This document shows positions 9,274 to 18,115 of a DNA stretch of 64,000 nt, in pieces. Under the pieces are notes generated by a model. It saw only the letters and a program-made list of their open reading frames with translations, was not told the origin of the DNA and did not search any database. Within the stretch, counting starts at the first letter, position 1. Each line of letters starts with the position of its first letter. The DNA comes from Fontibacterium sp040404065 (GTDB lineage Bacteria > Pseudomonadota > Alphaproteobacteria > Pelagibacterales > Pelagibacteraceae): the NCBI GenBank assembly GCA_040404065.1, contig JBBAJM010000001.1. One strand, written 5' to 3'. The position numbers were made by a program, and so were the translations under genes.

Positions 9274-10242
9274 TTAAATAGCTCGTAGTAAATTGTTTAT
9301 ATTAATCTTTTTTTCAACAGATATATCATAAACTTTTTTCTTAATTTTTTTAGTAAAATTCATTATTTTTTCTTTCTTTTCTTCTTCATCAATTAAATCA
9401 ATCTTGTTAAAAACAATAAGTTCTCTCTTTTTTATTAATTCAGGGTTAAATTCCTTAAGTTCATTTCTAATAATTTTATATTTTCCAACTAAATCATCCT
9501 CGTTAATATCAATCATATGAATGATGCTTTTACATCTTTCTATATGCTTTAAAAATTTATCACCCAATCCTGAACCAGAATGAGCACCCTCGATCAGGCC
9601 AGGAATGTCGGCAATAATTATTTCTTTATTATCAACAAAAACAACCCCAAGATTTGGATTGAGAGTTGTAAAAGGATAATTCGCAATCTTAGGTCTGGCT
9701 CTTGTCGATATTGAAAGAAGACTCGACTTTCCAGCGTTTGGAAAACCAATAATTCCAACATCAGCAATTAATTTTAGTTCAAGCCAAATTATAAATTCTT
9801 CTCCTATTTTTCCAGGAGTAAACTTCCTAGGAGATCTATTTGTGGAACTTTTAAATTTTGAATTACCAAGTCCACCCTTTCCTCCTTTAGCTATGACGTA
9901 CTCTTGATTTTCGTTTGTTAAATCAAATAGTAGTGTTTTTTTATCCTCCTCATATATTTGAGTTCCAACAGGAACTTTTAAAACTAAATCTTTTCCACCG
10001 TGTCCTTTTCTATTGTTTCCAGAACCGTTAGATCCATTTTCAGCTTTATGATGTTGAGCAAAACGGTAATCAACTAAAGTATTTAATCCATTAACAGCTT
10101 TAACAATTATTGACCCACCATCACCACCATCTCCTCCGTAAGGACCTCCAAATTCAATAAATTTTTCTCTTCGAAAAGCAACACAGCCGTTTCCTCCGTC
10201 ACCAGCTTTAATTATAATTCTAACTTGATCTAAAAATTTCAT
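9274..10242 (-). CDS. obgE: GTPase Obg (CgtA), ribosome assembly
   Basis: A 322-residue Obg GTPase. A glycine-rich N-terminal Obg domain (GDGGNGCVAFRREK, GGPYGGDGGDGGS) precedes a G domain with GFPNAGKSS (G1), IADIPGLIEGAH (G3) and NKIDLID (G4). It acts in 50S maturation and stress response. The C-terminal acidic tail of some homologues is absent. The gene follows rplU-rpmA, the usual order. Confidence 0.97.
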   Translation of the reverse strand: MKFLDQVRIIIKAGDGGNGCVAFRREKFIEFGGPYGGDGGDGGSIIVKAVNGLNTLVDYRFAQHHKAENGSNGSGNNRKGHGGKDLVLKVPVGTQIYEEDKKTLLFDLTNENQEYVIAKGGKGGLGNSKFKSSTNRSPRKFTPGKIGEEFIIWLELKLIADVGIIGFPNAGKSSLLSISTRARPKIANYPFTTLNPNLGVVFVDNKEIIIADIPGLIEGAHSGSGLGDKFLKHIERCKSIIHMIDINEDDLVGKYKIIRNELKEFNPELIKKRELIVFNKIDLIDEEEKKEKIMNFTKKIKKKVYDISVEKKININNLLRAI

Positions 10243-10273
10243 ACAATCATATTATTCGATTATTAATGGAAAT

Positions 10274-10295
10274 CTCAGTTTAAAAATAAACTGAG
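10274..10295 (-). terminator. Hairpin between rpmA and obgE
   Basis: A perfect 9-bp inverted repeat (CTCAGTTTA / TAAACTGAG) with a 4-base loop follows the rpmA stop by one base on the minus strand and leads into ATTT. The T-tract is weak, so it is more likely a partial terminator or mRNA-end stabiliser between the ribosomal protein genes and obgE than a full stop. Confidence 0.45.
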
Positions 10296-10296
10296 T

Positions 10297-10551
10297 TTAT
10301 AGAGGGATTACTGAGATGTAAGTTCTTCCGAGTTTTTTTGTCTCGAATTTTACTATGCCGTCTACTTTAGAAAAAATAGTATGATCTTTTCCCATACCAA
10401 CATTATTACCTGGGAACATTTTTGTTCCTCTTTGTCTCATAATAATATTTCCTGCTATGACAGTTTGACCACCAAATTTTTTGACACCAAGTCGCCTACC
10501 GGCACTATCGCGTCCGTTTTTCGTCGAGCCGCCAGCTTTTTTTGTTGCCAT
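10297..10551 (-). CDS. rpmA: 50S ribosomal protein bL27
   Basis: An 84-residue bL27. It begins MATKKAGGSTKNGRDSAGRR and ends with the usual beta-rich core (GNIIMRQRGTKMFPGNNVG). It lies near the peptidyl-transferase centre. It sits 9 bp downstream of rplU in the rplU-rpmA-obgE order. Confidence 0.98.
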   Translation of the reverse strand: MATKKAGGSTKNGRDSAGRRLGVKKFGGQTVIAGNIIMRQRGTKMFPGNNVGMGKDHTIFSKVDGIVKFETKKLGRTYISVIPL

Positions 10552-10560
10552 TGTTTTTAT

Positions 10561-10956
10561 CTATTTCTTTTTAGTAGTTACTTTAGTTTCAGCTTTTTTC
10601 TCTACTGTTGCACTCTTAGCTTCAGACAAAAGCTTTCCACTTTTACCATAAATTTTTAATATTTTCACTATAGAAACATGTTGTCTATGACCTCTTCTTC
10701 TTCTTGAATTCTGTCTTCTTCTTTTCTTGAAAATAATTATTTTGTCGTTTCTTGTTTGTTTTAAAAGTTCTGCTTCAACATATGCTCCATCAACACTTGG
10801 AGAACCAACTTCCGTTATTTCATTATCTGCTGTTAAAAGAACTTCTTTAAATTCAAATATTTTTCCAGCCTCGTTGTCAAGCTTCTCAATTCTAATAGTA
10901 TCATTTGCTGACACTTTATATTGTTTACCGCCGGTTTTGATTACTGCAAAAGTCAT
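10561..10956 (-). CDS. rplU: 50S ribosomal protein bL21
   Basis: A 131-residue bL21. The start MTFAVIKTGGKQYKV and the RRRGHRQ segment (family: GHRQ) are diagnostic. A Lys/Ala-rich C-terminal extension of about 25 residues is longer than in E. coli, as is common in alphaproteobacteria. It is the first gene of a long minus-strand run, with a promoter at 10981-11008. Confidence 0.97.
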   Translation of the reverse strand: MTFAVIKTGGKQYKVSANDTIRIEKLDNEAGKIFEFKEVLLTADNEITEVGSPSVDGAYVEAELLKQTRNDKIIIFKKRRRQNSRRRRGHRQHVSIVKILKIYGKSGKLLSEAKSATVEKKAETKVTTKKK

Positions 10957-10980
10957 ATGTAATTTCTTTTAGGTCTGGGC

Positions 10981-11008
10981 AATATATATAGCCACCTTAG
11001 CTTGTCAA
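10981..11008 (-). promoter_or_regulatory. Predicted sigma70-type promoter for rplU-rpmA-obgE
   Basis: Read on the minus strand, a perfect -35 TTGACA (11008-11003) is followed after 16 bases by TATATT (10986-10981), five of six matches to TATAAT. Transcription would start near 10974, about 18 bases before the rplU ATG. This assignment rests on motif and position only. Confidence 0.65.
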
Positions 11009-11038
11009 GATTGCGATTATGCTTGAGTGTATTGGCTT

Positions 11039-11800
11039 TTAGAAGTTATCTTTTAAGTCTCTAATCTTCTTGAAAAAATCTACCTCATTTAGATCTTCAA
11101 ATCCTATTTTCTTTTTAAATTCTAAATTATCAAATTTAAGAAATATATTTAGTTCTATTTCTTCATCTAGATTAGCAGGCATGCTTGTTAAATTCTTATT
11201 AATATTATTATTAATTTGATTATATATTTTTTTTAATTCGGAATTTTTTTTGTCAACTGCCATACAGAATTTTAAATTAGAAATAGTATATTCATGACCA
11301 CAAAATATTTTTGTTTTTCTAGGAAGAGACTTAATTTTTTTTAAAGAATCCACCATTTCTTTGTAAGAGCCTTCAAATAATCTTCCACAACCAAAAGAGA
11401 ATAGAGTGTCACCTGTAAAAGCAGAATTTTCGTTTTTAAAATAATAAAATATATGACCAGATGTATGTCCTGGTACGTGCTCTACTAGAACGTCAGATCC
11501 TTCAAAGTTCCATATTTCTTTATCATTCAATGCAATATCAATTCCTGGAATTCTATTTTTATCTTTTATAAATCCCAATATTTTTGCATTAAATTTTTTT
11601 TTTAGATCAAGATTGCCACCAATATGATCGGCATGATGATGGGTGTTAAGTATATACTTTAAATTTAATTTATTTTTTTCTAAGAAAATTAAAACTGGTC
11701 CAGATTCAGAAGGATCTATAACGCATGCATTTTTAGTTTTCTCATTTTCAATAATATAAGCATAATTATCTTTTAGACACGGGATAATATGAATATTCAT
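11039..11800 (-). CDS. gloB: Hydroxyacylglutathione hydrolase (glyoxalase II)
   Basis: A 253-residue metallo-beta-lactamase fold enzyme. The metal motif THHHADH is at residues 53-59, with further ligands in HVPGHTSGH, FTGDTLFSFGCGR and CGHEYT. The C-terminal helical domain of GloB is present. It hydrolyses S-lactoylglutathione. It lies 14 bp downstream of metW and probably shares its transcript. Confidence 0.93.
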   Translation of the reverse strand: MNIHIIPCLKDNYAYIIENEKTKNACVIDPSESGPVLIFLEKNKLNLKYILNTHHHADHIGGNLDLKKKFNAKILGFIKDKNRIPGIDIALNDKEIWNFEGSDVLVEHVPGHTSGHIFYYFKNENSAFTGDTLFSFGCGRLFEGSYKEMVDSLKKIKSLPRKTKIFCGHEYTISNLKFCMAVDKKNSELKKIYNQINNNINKNLTSMPANLDEEIELNIFLKFDNLEFKKKIGFEDLNEVDFFKKIRDLKDNF

Positions 11801-11814
11801 AATTTAAAGAATAA

Positions 11815-12417
11815 TTAATTCTTTTTGCTAATTAAAAATATTCCAAATTCAGAGTAAAGATTTTTTATTTCTAAATTTAGATTTGTAATTACAGAAGATT
11901 TTTCTTGAGTAACGGCAATTGATTTTATGATATGAATTTTGTCATCACGGCATAAATCAAAAAAATCTTTAATAGTGCACATATGTAGATTTGGCGTGTC
12001 GTGCCATGTGTTAGGCAATGTTTTTGTAACAGGCATTCTGCCCTTTAGTAATAAACTAAATCTAACTTTCCAATAACCAAAGTTAGGAATAGAAACAATT
12101 GCATTTTTTCCTATTCTCAAAAGCTCATGAAGAACTTTTCTAGGGTTATAAAAGGCCTGTAAAGTTTGAGTTAGAATTACGTAATCAAAAGATTGATCTG
12201 GGTAATTGATTAGATCTTTTTCAGCATCGCCCTCTACAACAGATAGACCTTTGCTTAAACTTTCTTTTACTTTTTCGTGATCTATTTCAATGCCTCGAGC
12301 GTCAATTTTTTTTTCTTTTTTAAGATGTAGCATTATACTTCCATCACCACATCCCACATCAAGGACTTTTGAAAAAGGTTTTATAAGATCTATGACTATT
12401 TTTGATTCTAATTTCAT
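11815..12417 (-). CDS. metW: Methionine biosynthesis protein MetW (SAM-dependent methyltransferase fold)
   Basis: A 200-residue class I methyltransferase-like protein. Motif I VLDVGCGDG lies at residues 18-26, ARGIEID follows, and SIPNFGYWKVR with WHDTPNLHMCT are MetW hallmarks. MetW is known to partner MetX in homoserine acylation; no metX is adjacent here. An in-frame stop directly precedes the ATG, so the start is fixed. The leader carries a SAM-II riboswitch and a terminator-like hairpin, which supports a methionine role. Confidence 0.88.
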   Translation of the reverse strand: MKLESKIVIDLIKPFSKVLDVGCGDGSIMLHLKKEKKIDARGIEIDHEKVKESLSKGLSVVEGDAEKDLINYPDQSFDYVILTQTLQAFYNPRKVLHELLRIGKNAIVSIPNFGYWKVRFSLLLKGRMPVTKTLPNTWHDTPNLHMCTIKDFFDLCRDDKIHIIKSIAVTQEKSSVITNLNLEIKNLYSEFGIFLISKKN

Positions 12418-12424
12418 TTAAACT

Positions 12425-12456
12425 AAAAAATTACTTTAATACTAAAGTAATTTTTT
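12425..12456 (-). terminator. Terminator-like hairpin in the metW leader
   Basis: A perfect 14-bp inverted repeat (left arm 12425-12438, right arm 12443-12456, 4-base loop) ends in six T on either strand. It sits between the SAM-II aptamer and the metW ATG, only eight bases before the start codon on the minus strand. It could act as an attenuator for metW. The stem is A/T-rich, so its strength is uncertain. Confidence 0.5.
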
Positions 12457-12457
12457 A

Positions 12458-12506
12458 CCTTTTTAGCTGTTTGTTTGCGCTCGCAATTCGGTAAATCAGC
12501 GCAAAT
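12458..12506 (-). promoter_or_regulatory. SAM-II riboswitch aptamer upstream of metW
   Basis: On the minus strand this stretch shows the SAM-II (metA motif) pattern: a P1 stem from 12505-12498 pairing with 12481-12474 (GCGC core), CGCTGATTTA with the ACCG loop, and the 3' pseudoknot strand AGCTAAAAAGG. SAM-II aptamers are H-type pseudoknots that bind S-adenosylmethionine, found mainly in alphaproteobacteria and marine metagenomes in front of methionine genes. Identification is from remembered consensus, but the match is close. Confidence 0.88.
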
Positions 12507-12508
12507 AA

Positions 12509-12537
12509 TTTTTATCTTAGGCTTAATTTCTTGTCAA
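12509..12537 (-). promoter_or_regulatory. Predicted promoter for the SAM-II riboswitch / metW
   Basis: Minus strand: perfect TTGACA (12537-12532), 17-base spacer, then TAAAAA (12514-12509, four of six). The expected transcription start near 12503 falls at the first base pairs of the aptamer, which makes the assignment consistent. Confidence 0.55.
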
Positions 12538-12645
12538 TTTATTTGCTTTTATTGCTTGTGTTACTGTTGTTTTTAAAAATTTTAGAAGATTTATTTTTAT
12601 AAATAGTATCAACCACAATAGCATTATGTTAATTAAAAAATAATA

Positions 12646-13746
12646 TTGTCAAATATTTACAAAAATATGCCATTAAAATTTAAAAATTTTAATAATTTAA
12701 AATATGTGGGTGGATTATCTCAGATTAAAAATATTAATAATCCAATAAAGCTTTCTGCGAACGAATCTGCTTTAGGGCCTTCCAAAAAGGCTATTTCAGC
12801 ATTTATTCAACACAGCAAAAGAATATCTAGATATCCCGATGGAAATTCAAATGATTTAATTAAAACAATATCAAAAAATTTTAAGTTAAATCCTAATAAT
12901 CTCATTATTGGCAATGGCTCGGATGAGATTATTAGTTTAGCTTGTCAGTTATTTTTAACTCCTAATGATGAAGTTATTGTCACTGAGTACAGTTTTTTAA
13001 TGTACAGAATTTACGCAAAGATTTTTGGAGGCAAAGTAATCCTTGCTAAAGAAGATGATTTAAAGGCTGATATAAATTCTATATTAGCAAAAGTTAATTC
13101 TCGAACTAAAATAGTTTTTTTAGCCAATCCAAATAATCCAACCGGAACCTATCTAGACAAACAAGAAATGCTGTTGTTGAGAAAAAAATTACGCAGCAAT
13201 ATTTTGCTTGTGGTAGATGACGCTTACTCTGAATTTGTTGTTAATAAAGATTATACTTCTGGTTTAGATTTGTTCAGAAATTGTAATAATGTTCTTGTTA
13301 CTAGATCTTTTTCTAAAATATATGGTCTTGCTAGTCTAAGACTTGGCTGGGGGTATGCTTCAAAAAATTTGATTCAAGCAATGAAGCTTATTAAACCACC
13401 CTTTAATGTAAATTCTGCAGCGCAAAAAGCAGGTGTTGAAGCCATAAATGATAGATCCTGGTTAAGAAAAAATGTTGATCACAACTCTAAGTGGGCCGAT
13501 ATTTTTTTTGAAAATTTTATAAACTTAGGAATTTTAACAAATACGCCAGTAGCTAATTTCTTTTTAATGCGCTTTGATAACAAAACAATTACTGCTGATA
13601 ATGTTTATAATAAATTTATTAAATCTAAGATTATTCTAAGAAAAATGAAAGGATATGGATTGCCCAACGCACTAAGAGTGACAATTGGTAATAGCAAGGA
13701 AAATAGTTCTTTTTTGAAAACTCTTAATAGAATTTTTGATGTTTAA
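12646..13746 (+). CDS. hisC: Histidinol-phosphate / aromatic aminotransferase (class I/II PLP enzyme)
   Basis: A 366-residue fold-type I aminotransferase of the HisC family. The PLP lysine is in VTRSFSKIYGLASLRLGW; NPNNPTGTYL and VVDDAYSEF are further cofactor-site motifs. It overlaps tyrA, so it may transaminate the tyrosine/phenylalanine precursor as well as, or instead of, histidinol phosphate. The start shown is a TTG; an ATG at 12667 (MPLKFKNF) is an equally plausible start, and neither has a clear ribosome binding site. Confidence 0.88.
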   Translation: MSNIYKNMPLKFKNFNNLKYVGGLSQIKNINNPIKLSANESALGPSKKAISAFIQHSKRISRYPDGNSNDLIKTISKNFKLNPNNLIIGNGSDEIISLACQLFLTPNDEVIVTEYSFLMYRIYAKIFGGKVILAKEDDLKADINSILAKVNSRTKIVFLANPNNPTGTYLDKQEMLLLRKKLRSNILLVVDDAYSEFVVNKDYTSGLDLFRNCNNVLVTRSFSKIYGLASLRLGWGYASKNLIQAMKLIKPPFNVNSAAQKAGVEAINDRSWLRKNVDHNSKWADIFFENFINLGILTNTPVANFFLMRFDNKTITADNVYNKFIKSKIILRKMKGYGLPNALRVTIGNSKENSSFLKTLNRIFDV

Positions 13747-14614
13747 AAAAATAACAATAATAGGAATGGGTTTAATAGGTTCTTCGATTGCAAGAGCTAT
13801 TAAAAGCAAAAATTTATGCAAAATCTTAGTCGCCCATGATTCTTCTAAATCTGTTTTAACAAAAGTTTTAAAATTAAGAATTACTAAAAATATTGAATCA
13901 AATTTAAAAAAAAGTGTTCAAAATTCGGATTTAGTTATCATTTGCACACCTCTTGGCTCTTACAAAAATATAGTTTTATCTATTAAAAATGATTTAAAAA
14001 AAGAATGTATTTTAACAGACGTTGGTTCTGCAAAAATTTTTGCAAAGAACGTTGTTAGCGGTGTAATTAATAAAAATACTATATGGATACCTGCTCATCC
14101 AGTAGCAGGAACAGAAAAAAGTGGACCAGAATCTGGTTTTGCTGATTTATTTAAAAATAGATGGTGCATTATTACTCCAATAAATAAAAAAAATTCTGCA
14201 TCTTTAAAAAAACTTAATAAGTTTTGGACAAAAATAGGCAGCAAAGTTCAACACATGTCAGCTGAGCATCACGATAAAGTCATGGCAATTACAAGTCACA
14301 TTCCTCATTTAATTGCCTACAATATTGTAGGCACAGCAGCCAATCTCGAAAAAGATACAAAATCAGAAGTTATTAAATACAGCGCAAGTGGATTCAGAGA
14401 TTTTACAAGAATAGCATCATCGGATCCTACGATGTGGAGAGATATTGCTCTTAATAATCGTAAACAAATTCTTTATATGTTAGATAAATTTAATTTAGAT
14501 CTAAATAATTTAAGAAGGGCAATTTTAAGAAAAGATGGCAATAAATTATTTAAACTATTTTCTAAAACTAGGAAGATTAGAGCAGAAATCGTTAAAGCCG
14601 GTCAAGACAAGTAG
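13739..14614 (+). CDS. tyrA: Prephenate/arogenate dehydrogenase
   Basis: A 291-residue TyrA-type dehydrogenase. The N-terminal Rossmann fold is IIGMGLIGSSIA; VGSAK, HPVAGTEKSGPESG and ITSHIPHLIAYNIVG are family motifs. It oxidatively decarboxylates prephenate or arogenate toward tyrosine. I chose the ATG at 13739, inside the end of hisC (8-bp overlap), rather than the TTG one codon before. pheA of the sister branch is at 33047. Confidence 0.92.
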   Translation: MFKKITIIGMGLIGSSIARAIKSKNLCKILVAHDSSKSVLTKVLKLRITKNIESNLKKSVQNSDLVIICTPLGSYKNIVLSIKNDLKKECILTDVGSAKIFAKNVVSGVINKNTIWIPAHPVAGTEKSGPESGFADLFKNRWCIITPINKKNSASLKKLNKFWTKIGSKVQHMSAEHHDKVMAITSHIPHLIAYNIVGTAANLEKDTKSEVIKYSASGFRDFTRIASSDPTMWRDIALNNRKQILYMLDKFNLDLNNLRRAILRKDGNKLFKLFSKTRKIRAEIVKAGQDK

Positions 14615-14637
14615 TGCTGCTAATTTAGTATAAAGAA

Positions 14638-15327
14638 TTACTCGTAGATTCCCTTTTCAAGACTGTTCATAAAATCAACCATATTAAGACCTGGTTCGAT
14701 TGGTTTTTTGAATTCAATGCAAATTTCTCCAGGAAATCTAAAAAAACTATCTCTAGGCCAAACGTCTCCTGTATTTAATTTAACTGGTATGCATGGAACT
14801 TTTGCTCTTTCATAAATTCTTGCAACACCTTTTTTCAATGGTACTCTTTCGTTGTTTTTAATTCTTGTTCCTTGAGGAAAAATTATTAAAGGGAATCTTT
14901 CTTTATGAATAGTTTCAGTTGTTTTTTCTAAAAAAAATAAATGGTCTTTAGTAACCTTCTCTCTTTGTGTTCCAATAAATCCTAATTTTTTTATACACCA
15001 GCCATAAAATGGAATTTTAAATAATTCTTGTTTAACAATAAATATAGGAGCATCTAACACAGCATTAAATACAAAAGTTTCGCAAATAGACTGGTGAGCA
15101 GATGCCACAAAAAATCTTCTATCTTTAGGTATATTTTCTAATCCTTTAAATATTATTTTTGTATTTATAATAAACCTTACACAAAAAATAATATAAAAAC
15201 CTAGCATGCGAGCGAGCCATTGCATGGCTGATTTAGGCATTACTAAAGTTGGCAATGCTAATAGTGTTGAAAAAAAAGATCCACAATAAGTGGCAAAGTT
15301 AAAAACTAAAGATCTTAAAAAATGCAT
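14638..15327 (-). CDS. plsC: 1-acyl-sn-glycerol-3-phosphate acyltransferase
   Basis: A 229-residue membrane-bound acyltransferase with N-terminal hydrophobic segments. The catalytic motif reads AHQSICE, that is HX4E instead of the textbook HX4D, and the second block is FPQGTR; both variants are usual in alphaproteobacterial PlsC. It makes phosphatidic acid from lysophosphatidic acid. Its ATG directly follows the lysA stop. Confidence 0.88.
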   Translation of the reverse strand: MHFLRSLVFNFATYCGSFFSTLLALPTLVMPKSAMQWLARMLGFYIIFCVRFIINTKIIFKGLENIPKDRRFFVASAHQSICETFVFNAVLDAPIFIVKQELFKIPFYGWCIKKLGFIGTQREKVTKDHLFFLEKTTETIHKERFPLIIFPQGTRIKNNERVPLKKGVARIYERAKVPCIPVKLNTGDVWPRDSFFRFPGEICIEFKKPIEPGLNMVDFMNSLEKGIYE

Positions 15328-16563
15328 TTAATTAATTAAAGATTCTAATTTTTGTCTTTGTTTAATTATTTTATAAGTATTTTTGTTAATTAAAATTTCA
15401 GCTGAGTAAGGTCTTGTGTTATAATTTGAAGCTAAAGATCTTCCGTAAGCCCCAATATTGTTAATACAAACAAAATCTCCCTCGTTAAGTTTTTGATACT
15501 TATTATAAGTGATAAATGTATCTGAACTTTCACATACAGGACCTACAAATTCAGTTTTTTTTTTAATTATAAGATTATTTTTTAGCAATGGATAAATCTC
15601 ATGTTTTGCACCATAAAGAGCGGGTCTCATCAGATCATTCATTGCAGCATCAATAATTATAAATTTTTTACCAGGTATATCTTTTAGATATATAATTTTA
15701 GAAACCAATATTCCTGAGTTGCCACACACGGATCTACCAGGCTCAAATATAATTTCTACATTATTAATTTTCTTAAACTTTAGAACAAGATTTGAGTATT
15801 TTCCTAGATTGAAAGGTCTTTCAGATTGAGAATAAGGAATGCCGGTGCCACCCCCCAAATCTACATATTTTAAATTTATACCTAGTTGATTAATTTTTTT
15901 ATTAAAGTCTGAAAGACTAGACAAAACTTTTTTAAAGGGATTTACGTCCATAATTTGTGAACCGATATGAACACTAATTGCTTCAAATTTAATATATTCA
16001 TAATGATATTGGCTATTGAATATTTCCAAGCAAGTATTCATTGATACGCCAAATTTATTATCTTTTTTCCCTGTAGATATTTTTTTATTAGTCTTTGCAG
16101 AAACGTTTGGATTTATCCTTATTCCAACAGAAACAATTTTATTATTTTTTTTAGCAATTTTATTGATTATTTTTATTTCACTTTCTGATTCAGCATTAAT
16201 TAGAAGGATCCCTTTTTTTATTGCAAAGTCTAATTCTTCTTCTGTTTTACCAACTCCTGAAAAGACTATTTTTTTTGGAACAATCCCTGCCTTAAGAGCT
16301 ATTTTCAATTCACCAAGAGATACAACATCTGCACCTGAGCCTAATTTTTTTAACTCAGATATAATTTTTATATTTGAATTTGATTTAACCGAAAAACAAA
16401 TAACTGGATTAACTTTTTTAAAAGATTTTTTAAAATTGTTAAAATTCTGTTTTAATTGATTTAAAGAATAAAGATAAAAAGGAGTTTTAATTTTTGTAGT
16501 TATTTTTGATATAGCAATATTTTCAAGAAGTAATCTTTTATTTTTGAATTTTAAAAAATTCAT
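15328..16563 (-). CDS. lysA: Diaminopimelate decarboxylase
   Basis: A 411-residue fold-type III PLP enzyme. The cofactor lysine is in CFSVKSNSN; GGGTGIPY and FEPGRSVCGNSG bind phosphate; PVCESSDTF carries the active-site cysteine. It performs the last step of lysine synthesis; dapE and dapD occur at 39.8-41.8 kb. Its start shares a base with the stop of the small lipoprotein gene (TAATG). Confidence 0.96.
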   Translation of the reverse strand: MNFLKFKNKRLLLENIAISKITTKIKTPFYLYSLNQLKQNFNNFKKSFKKVNPVICFSVKSNSNIKIISELKKLGSGADVVSLGELKIALKAGIVPKKIVFSGVGKTEEELDFAIKKGILLINAESESEIKIINKIAKKNNKIVSVGIRINPNVSAKTNKKISTGKKDNKFGVSMNTCLEIFNSQYHYEYIKFEAISVHIGSQIMDVNPFKKVLSSLSDFNKKINQLGINLKYVDLGGGTGIPYSQSERPFNLGKYSNLVLKFKKINNVEIIFEPGRSVCGNSGILVSKIIYLKDIPGKKFIIIDAAMNDLMRPALYGAKHEIYPLLKNNLIIKKKTEFVGPVCESSDTFITYNKYQKLNEGDFVCINNIGAYGRSLASNYNTRPYSAEILINKNTYKIIKQRQKLESLIN

Positions 16564-16703
16564 TAAATGATTTTGATATCAATTTTAGTTTCTAAAAATT
16601 TTTTCTCAAAATTATTGTTAAAAGACTGGTACACAGGATTGTTTTTAACCCCACAAGATGTTGTTAAAAATAATGTTGATAATATTAATAAAACTCTAAT
16701 CAT
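16563..16703 (-). CDS. lptM: Small LptM-like lipoprotein
   Basis: A 46-residue ORF: short hydrophobic N-terminus (MIRVLLILSTLFLTTSC), lipobox ending at Cys17, then GVKNNPVYQSF. The CGxKxPxY pattern and the position between argH and lysA match LptM/YifL lipoproteins, which stabilise the LPS translocon LptDE in E. coli. It overlaps argH by ATGA and lysA by TAATG, so it is translationally coupled on both sides. Function here is inferred from position and the short motif. Confidence 0.7.
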   Translation of the reverse strand: MIRVLLILSTLFLTTSCGVKNNPVYQSFNNNFEKKFLETKIDIKII

Positions 16704-18088
16704 TTAAACTCTTTTTGATATTTTTTTATCATTTTATTAACATTAAACGGTGATGTTCCGCCATAAGATTTTTTTGAATTAACTGAATTCTTTAAATCAA
16801 ACATTTTTAACACATCTTTTTCTACGCTTTTTTCAACTTTTTTTATTATTGAAAAATCTAATTCATCAAGAGTTTGGTTATTTTTTTCTGCAATATTCAC
16901 AAGAGTTGCTGATTTTTTGTGTGCATCTCTAAAAGACATTCCCTTTTTTACTAAATAATCCGCAAAGTCTGTTGCTGTAGTAAATCCTAATTTTGCTGCA
17001 GCTAACATCTTTGCTTTATTAGGTTTTATTCCGTCCACTAATTCAGTGGCTAATTGAATATTTAATAAAAGAGTATCGTAAGCATCAAATACACTTTCCT
17101 TGTCTTCTTGCATGTCTTTGAAGTAAGCAAGCGGCAAGCCTTTCATTGTAGTTAACATTGAAGACAATTGCCCAAATATTCTTCCTGTTTTTCCTCTAAT
17201 TAATTCTGCAGAATCTGGATTCTTTTTTTGCGGCATAATTGAAGATCCGGTTAATAAGCTATCTTCAAGAGTAATTAAATTTACTAGATCAGAGTTCCAG
17301 ATAATAATTTCTTCAGCAAGTCTTGAAAGATGCACAGAACATAAAGATGCTATAAATAAAAACTCAATAGCAAAATCTCTATCAGAAACTGAATCAATAG
17401 AATTGTTAGTAGGTTTTTTAAAACCCAGTTTTTTTGAAGTAAAGTGTCTATCAATATTATAAGAAGTGCCAGCAAGAGCTGCGGATCCTAATGGATTTTC
17501 ATTAATATTCTCTAAAAAACTTTTAATTCTTACTTTGTCTCTCTTAAACATTTCTACATAAGCTAATAAATAATGAGAGAATAAGACTGGCTGCGCATTC
17601 TTAAGATGCGTAAATCCAGGCATAATTACATCAATATTTTTTTTAGCTTTATTTAAAAAACTTTTGATGAGCAAAGTTAAATTTTTATCAATAATATTTG
17701 CAGATTTTTTTACCCATAGTTTAAAATCTGTTACCACCTGGTCATTTCTTGATCTAGCGGTATGAAGGAATCCAGCATGATCTCCTATAATTTCAAATAA
17801 TCTCTTTTCTATATTTAAATGAATATCTTCATGTTCTTTTTTAAATTCAAATTTATTTTTTTGGATCTCAATTTTTATTTTTTTAAGCCCATAGATAATT
17901 TTTTTAGCAGAATTGCTATTTATTATTTTTTGCTTTGAAAGCATTTCACAATGCGCAATAGATGCGTCAATATCTTCCTTAAACAATCTTTTATCTACAT
18001 CAATAGAAGAGTTGATTGATTGCAAAAGTTTTGATGTGGGTTTTTTAACTCTCGTACCCCACACTTTATTTTTATTTCCTTTAGTCAT
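16700..18088 (-). CDS. argH: Argininosuccinate lyase
   Basis: A 462-residue fumarase/aspartase superfamily lyase. The signature GSSIMPQKKNPD, the N-terminal HARSRNDQV region (TARSRNDQVVTDF) and FLHTARS are all present. It cleaves argininosuccinate to arginine and fumarate. It heads the argH-lptM-lysA-plsC run and is divergent from the thioredoxin gene at 18116. Confidence 0.97.
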   Translation of the reverse strand: MTKGNKNKVWGTRVKKPTSKLLQSINSSIDVDKRLFKEDIDASIAHCEMLSKQKIINSNSAKKIIYGLKKIKIEIQKNKFEFKKEHEDIHLNIEKRLFEIIGDHAGFLHTARSRNDQVVTDFKLWVKKSANIIDKNLTLLIKSFLNKAKKNIDVIMPGFTHLKNAQPVLFSHYLLAYVEMFKRDKVRIKSFLENINENPLGSAALAGTSYNIDRHFTSKKLGFKKPTNNSIDSVSDRDFAIEFLFIASLCSVHLSRLAEEIIIWNSDLVNLITLEDSLLTGSSIMPQKKNPDSAELIRGKTGRIFGQLSSMLTTMKGLPLAYFKDMQEDKESVFDAYDTLLLNIQLATELVDGIKPNKAKMLAAAKLGFTTATDFADYLVKKGMSFRDAHKKSATLVNIAEKNNQTLDELDFSIIKKVEKSVEKDVLKMFDLKNSVNSKKSYGGTSPFNVNKMIKKYQKEFK

Positions 18089-18115
18089 ATTCTTAATGAT
18101 ATATAAAATTAAACT

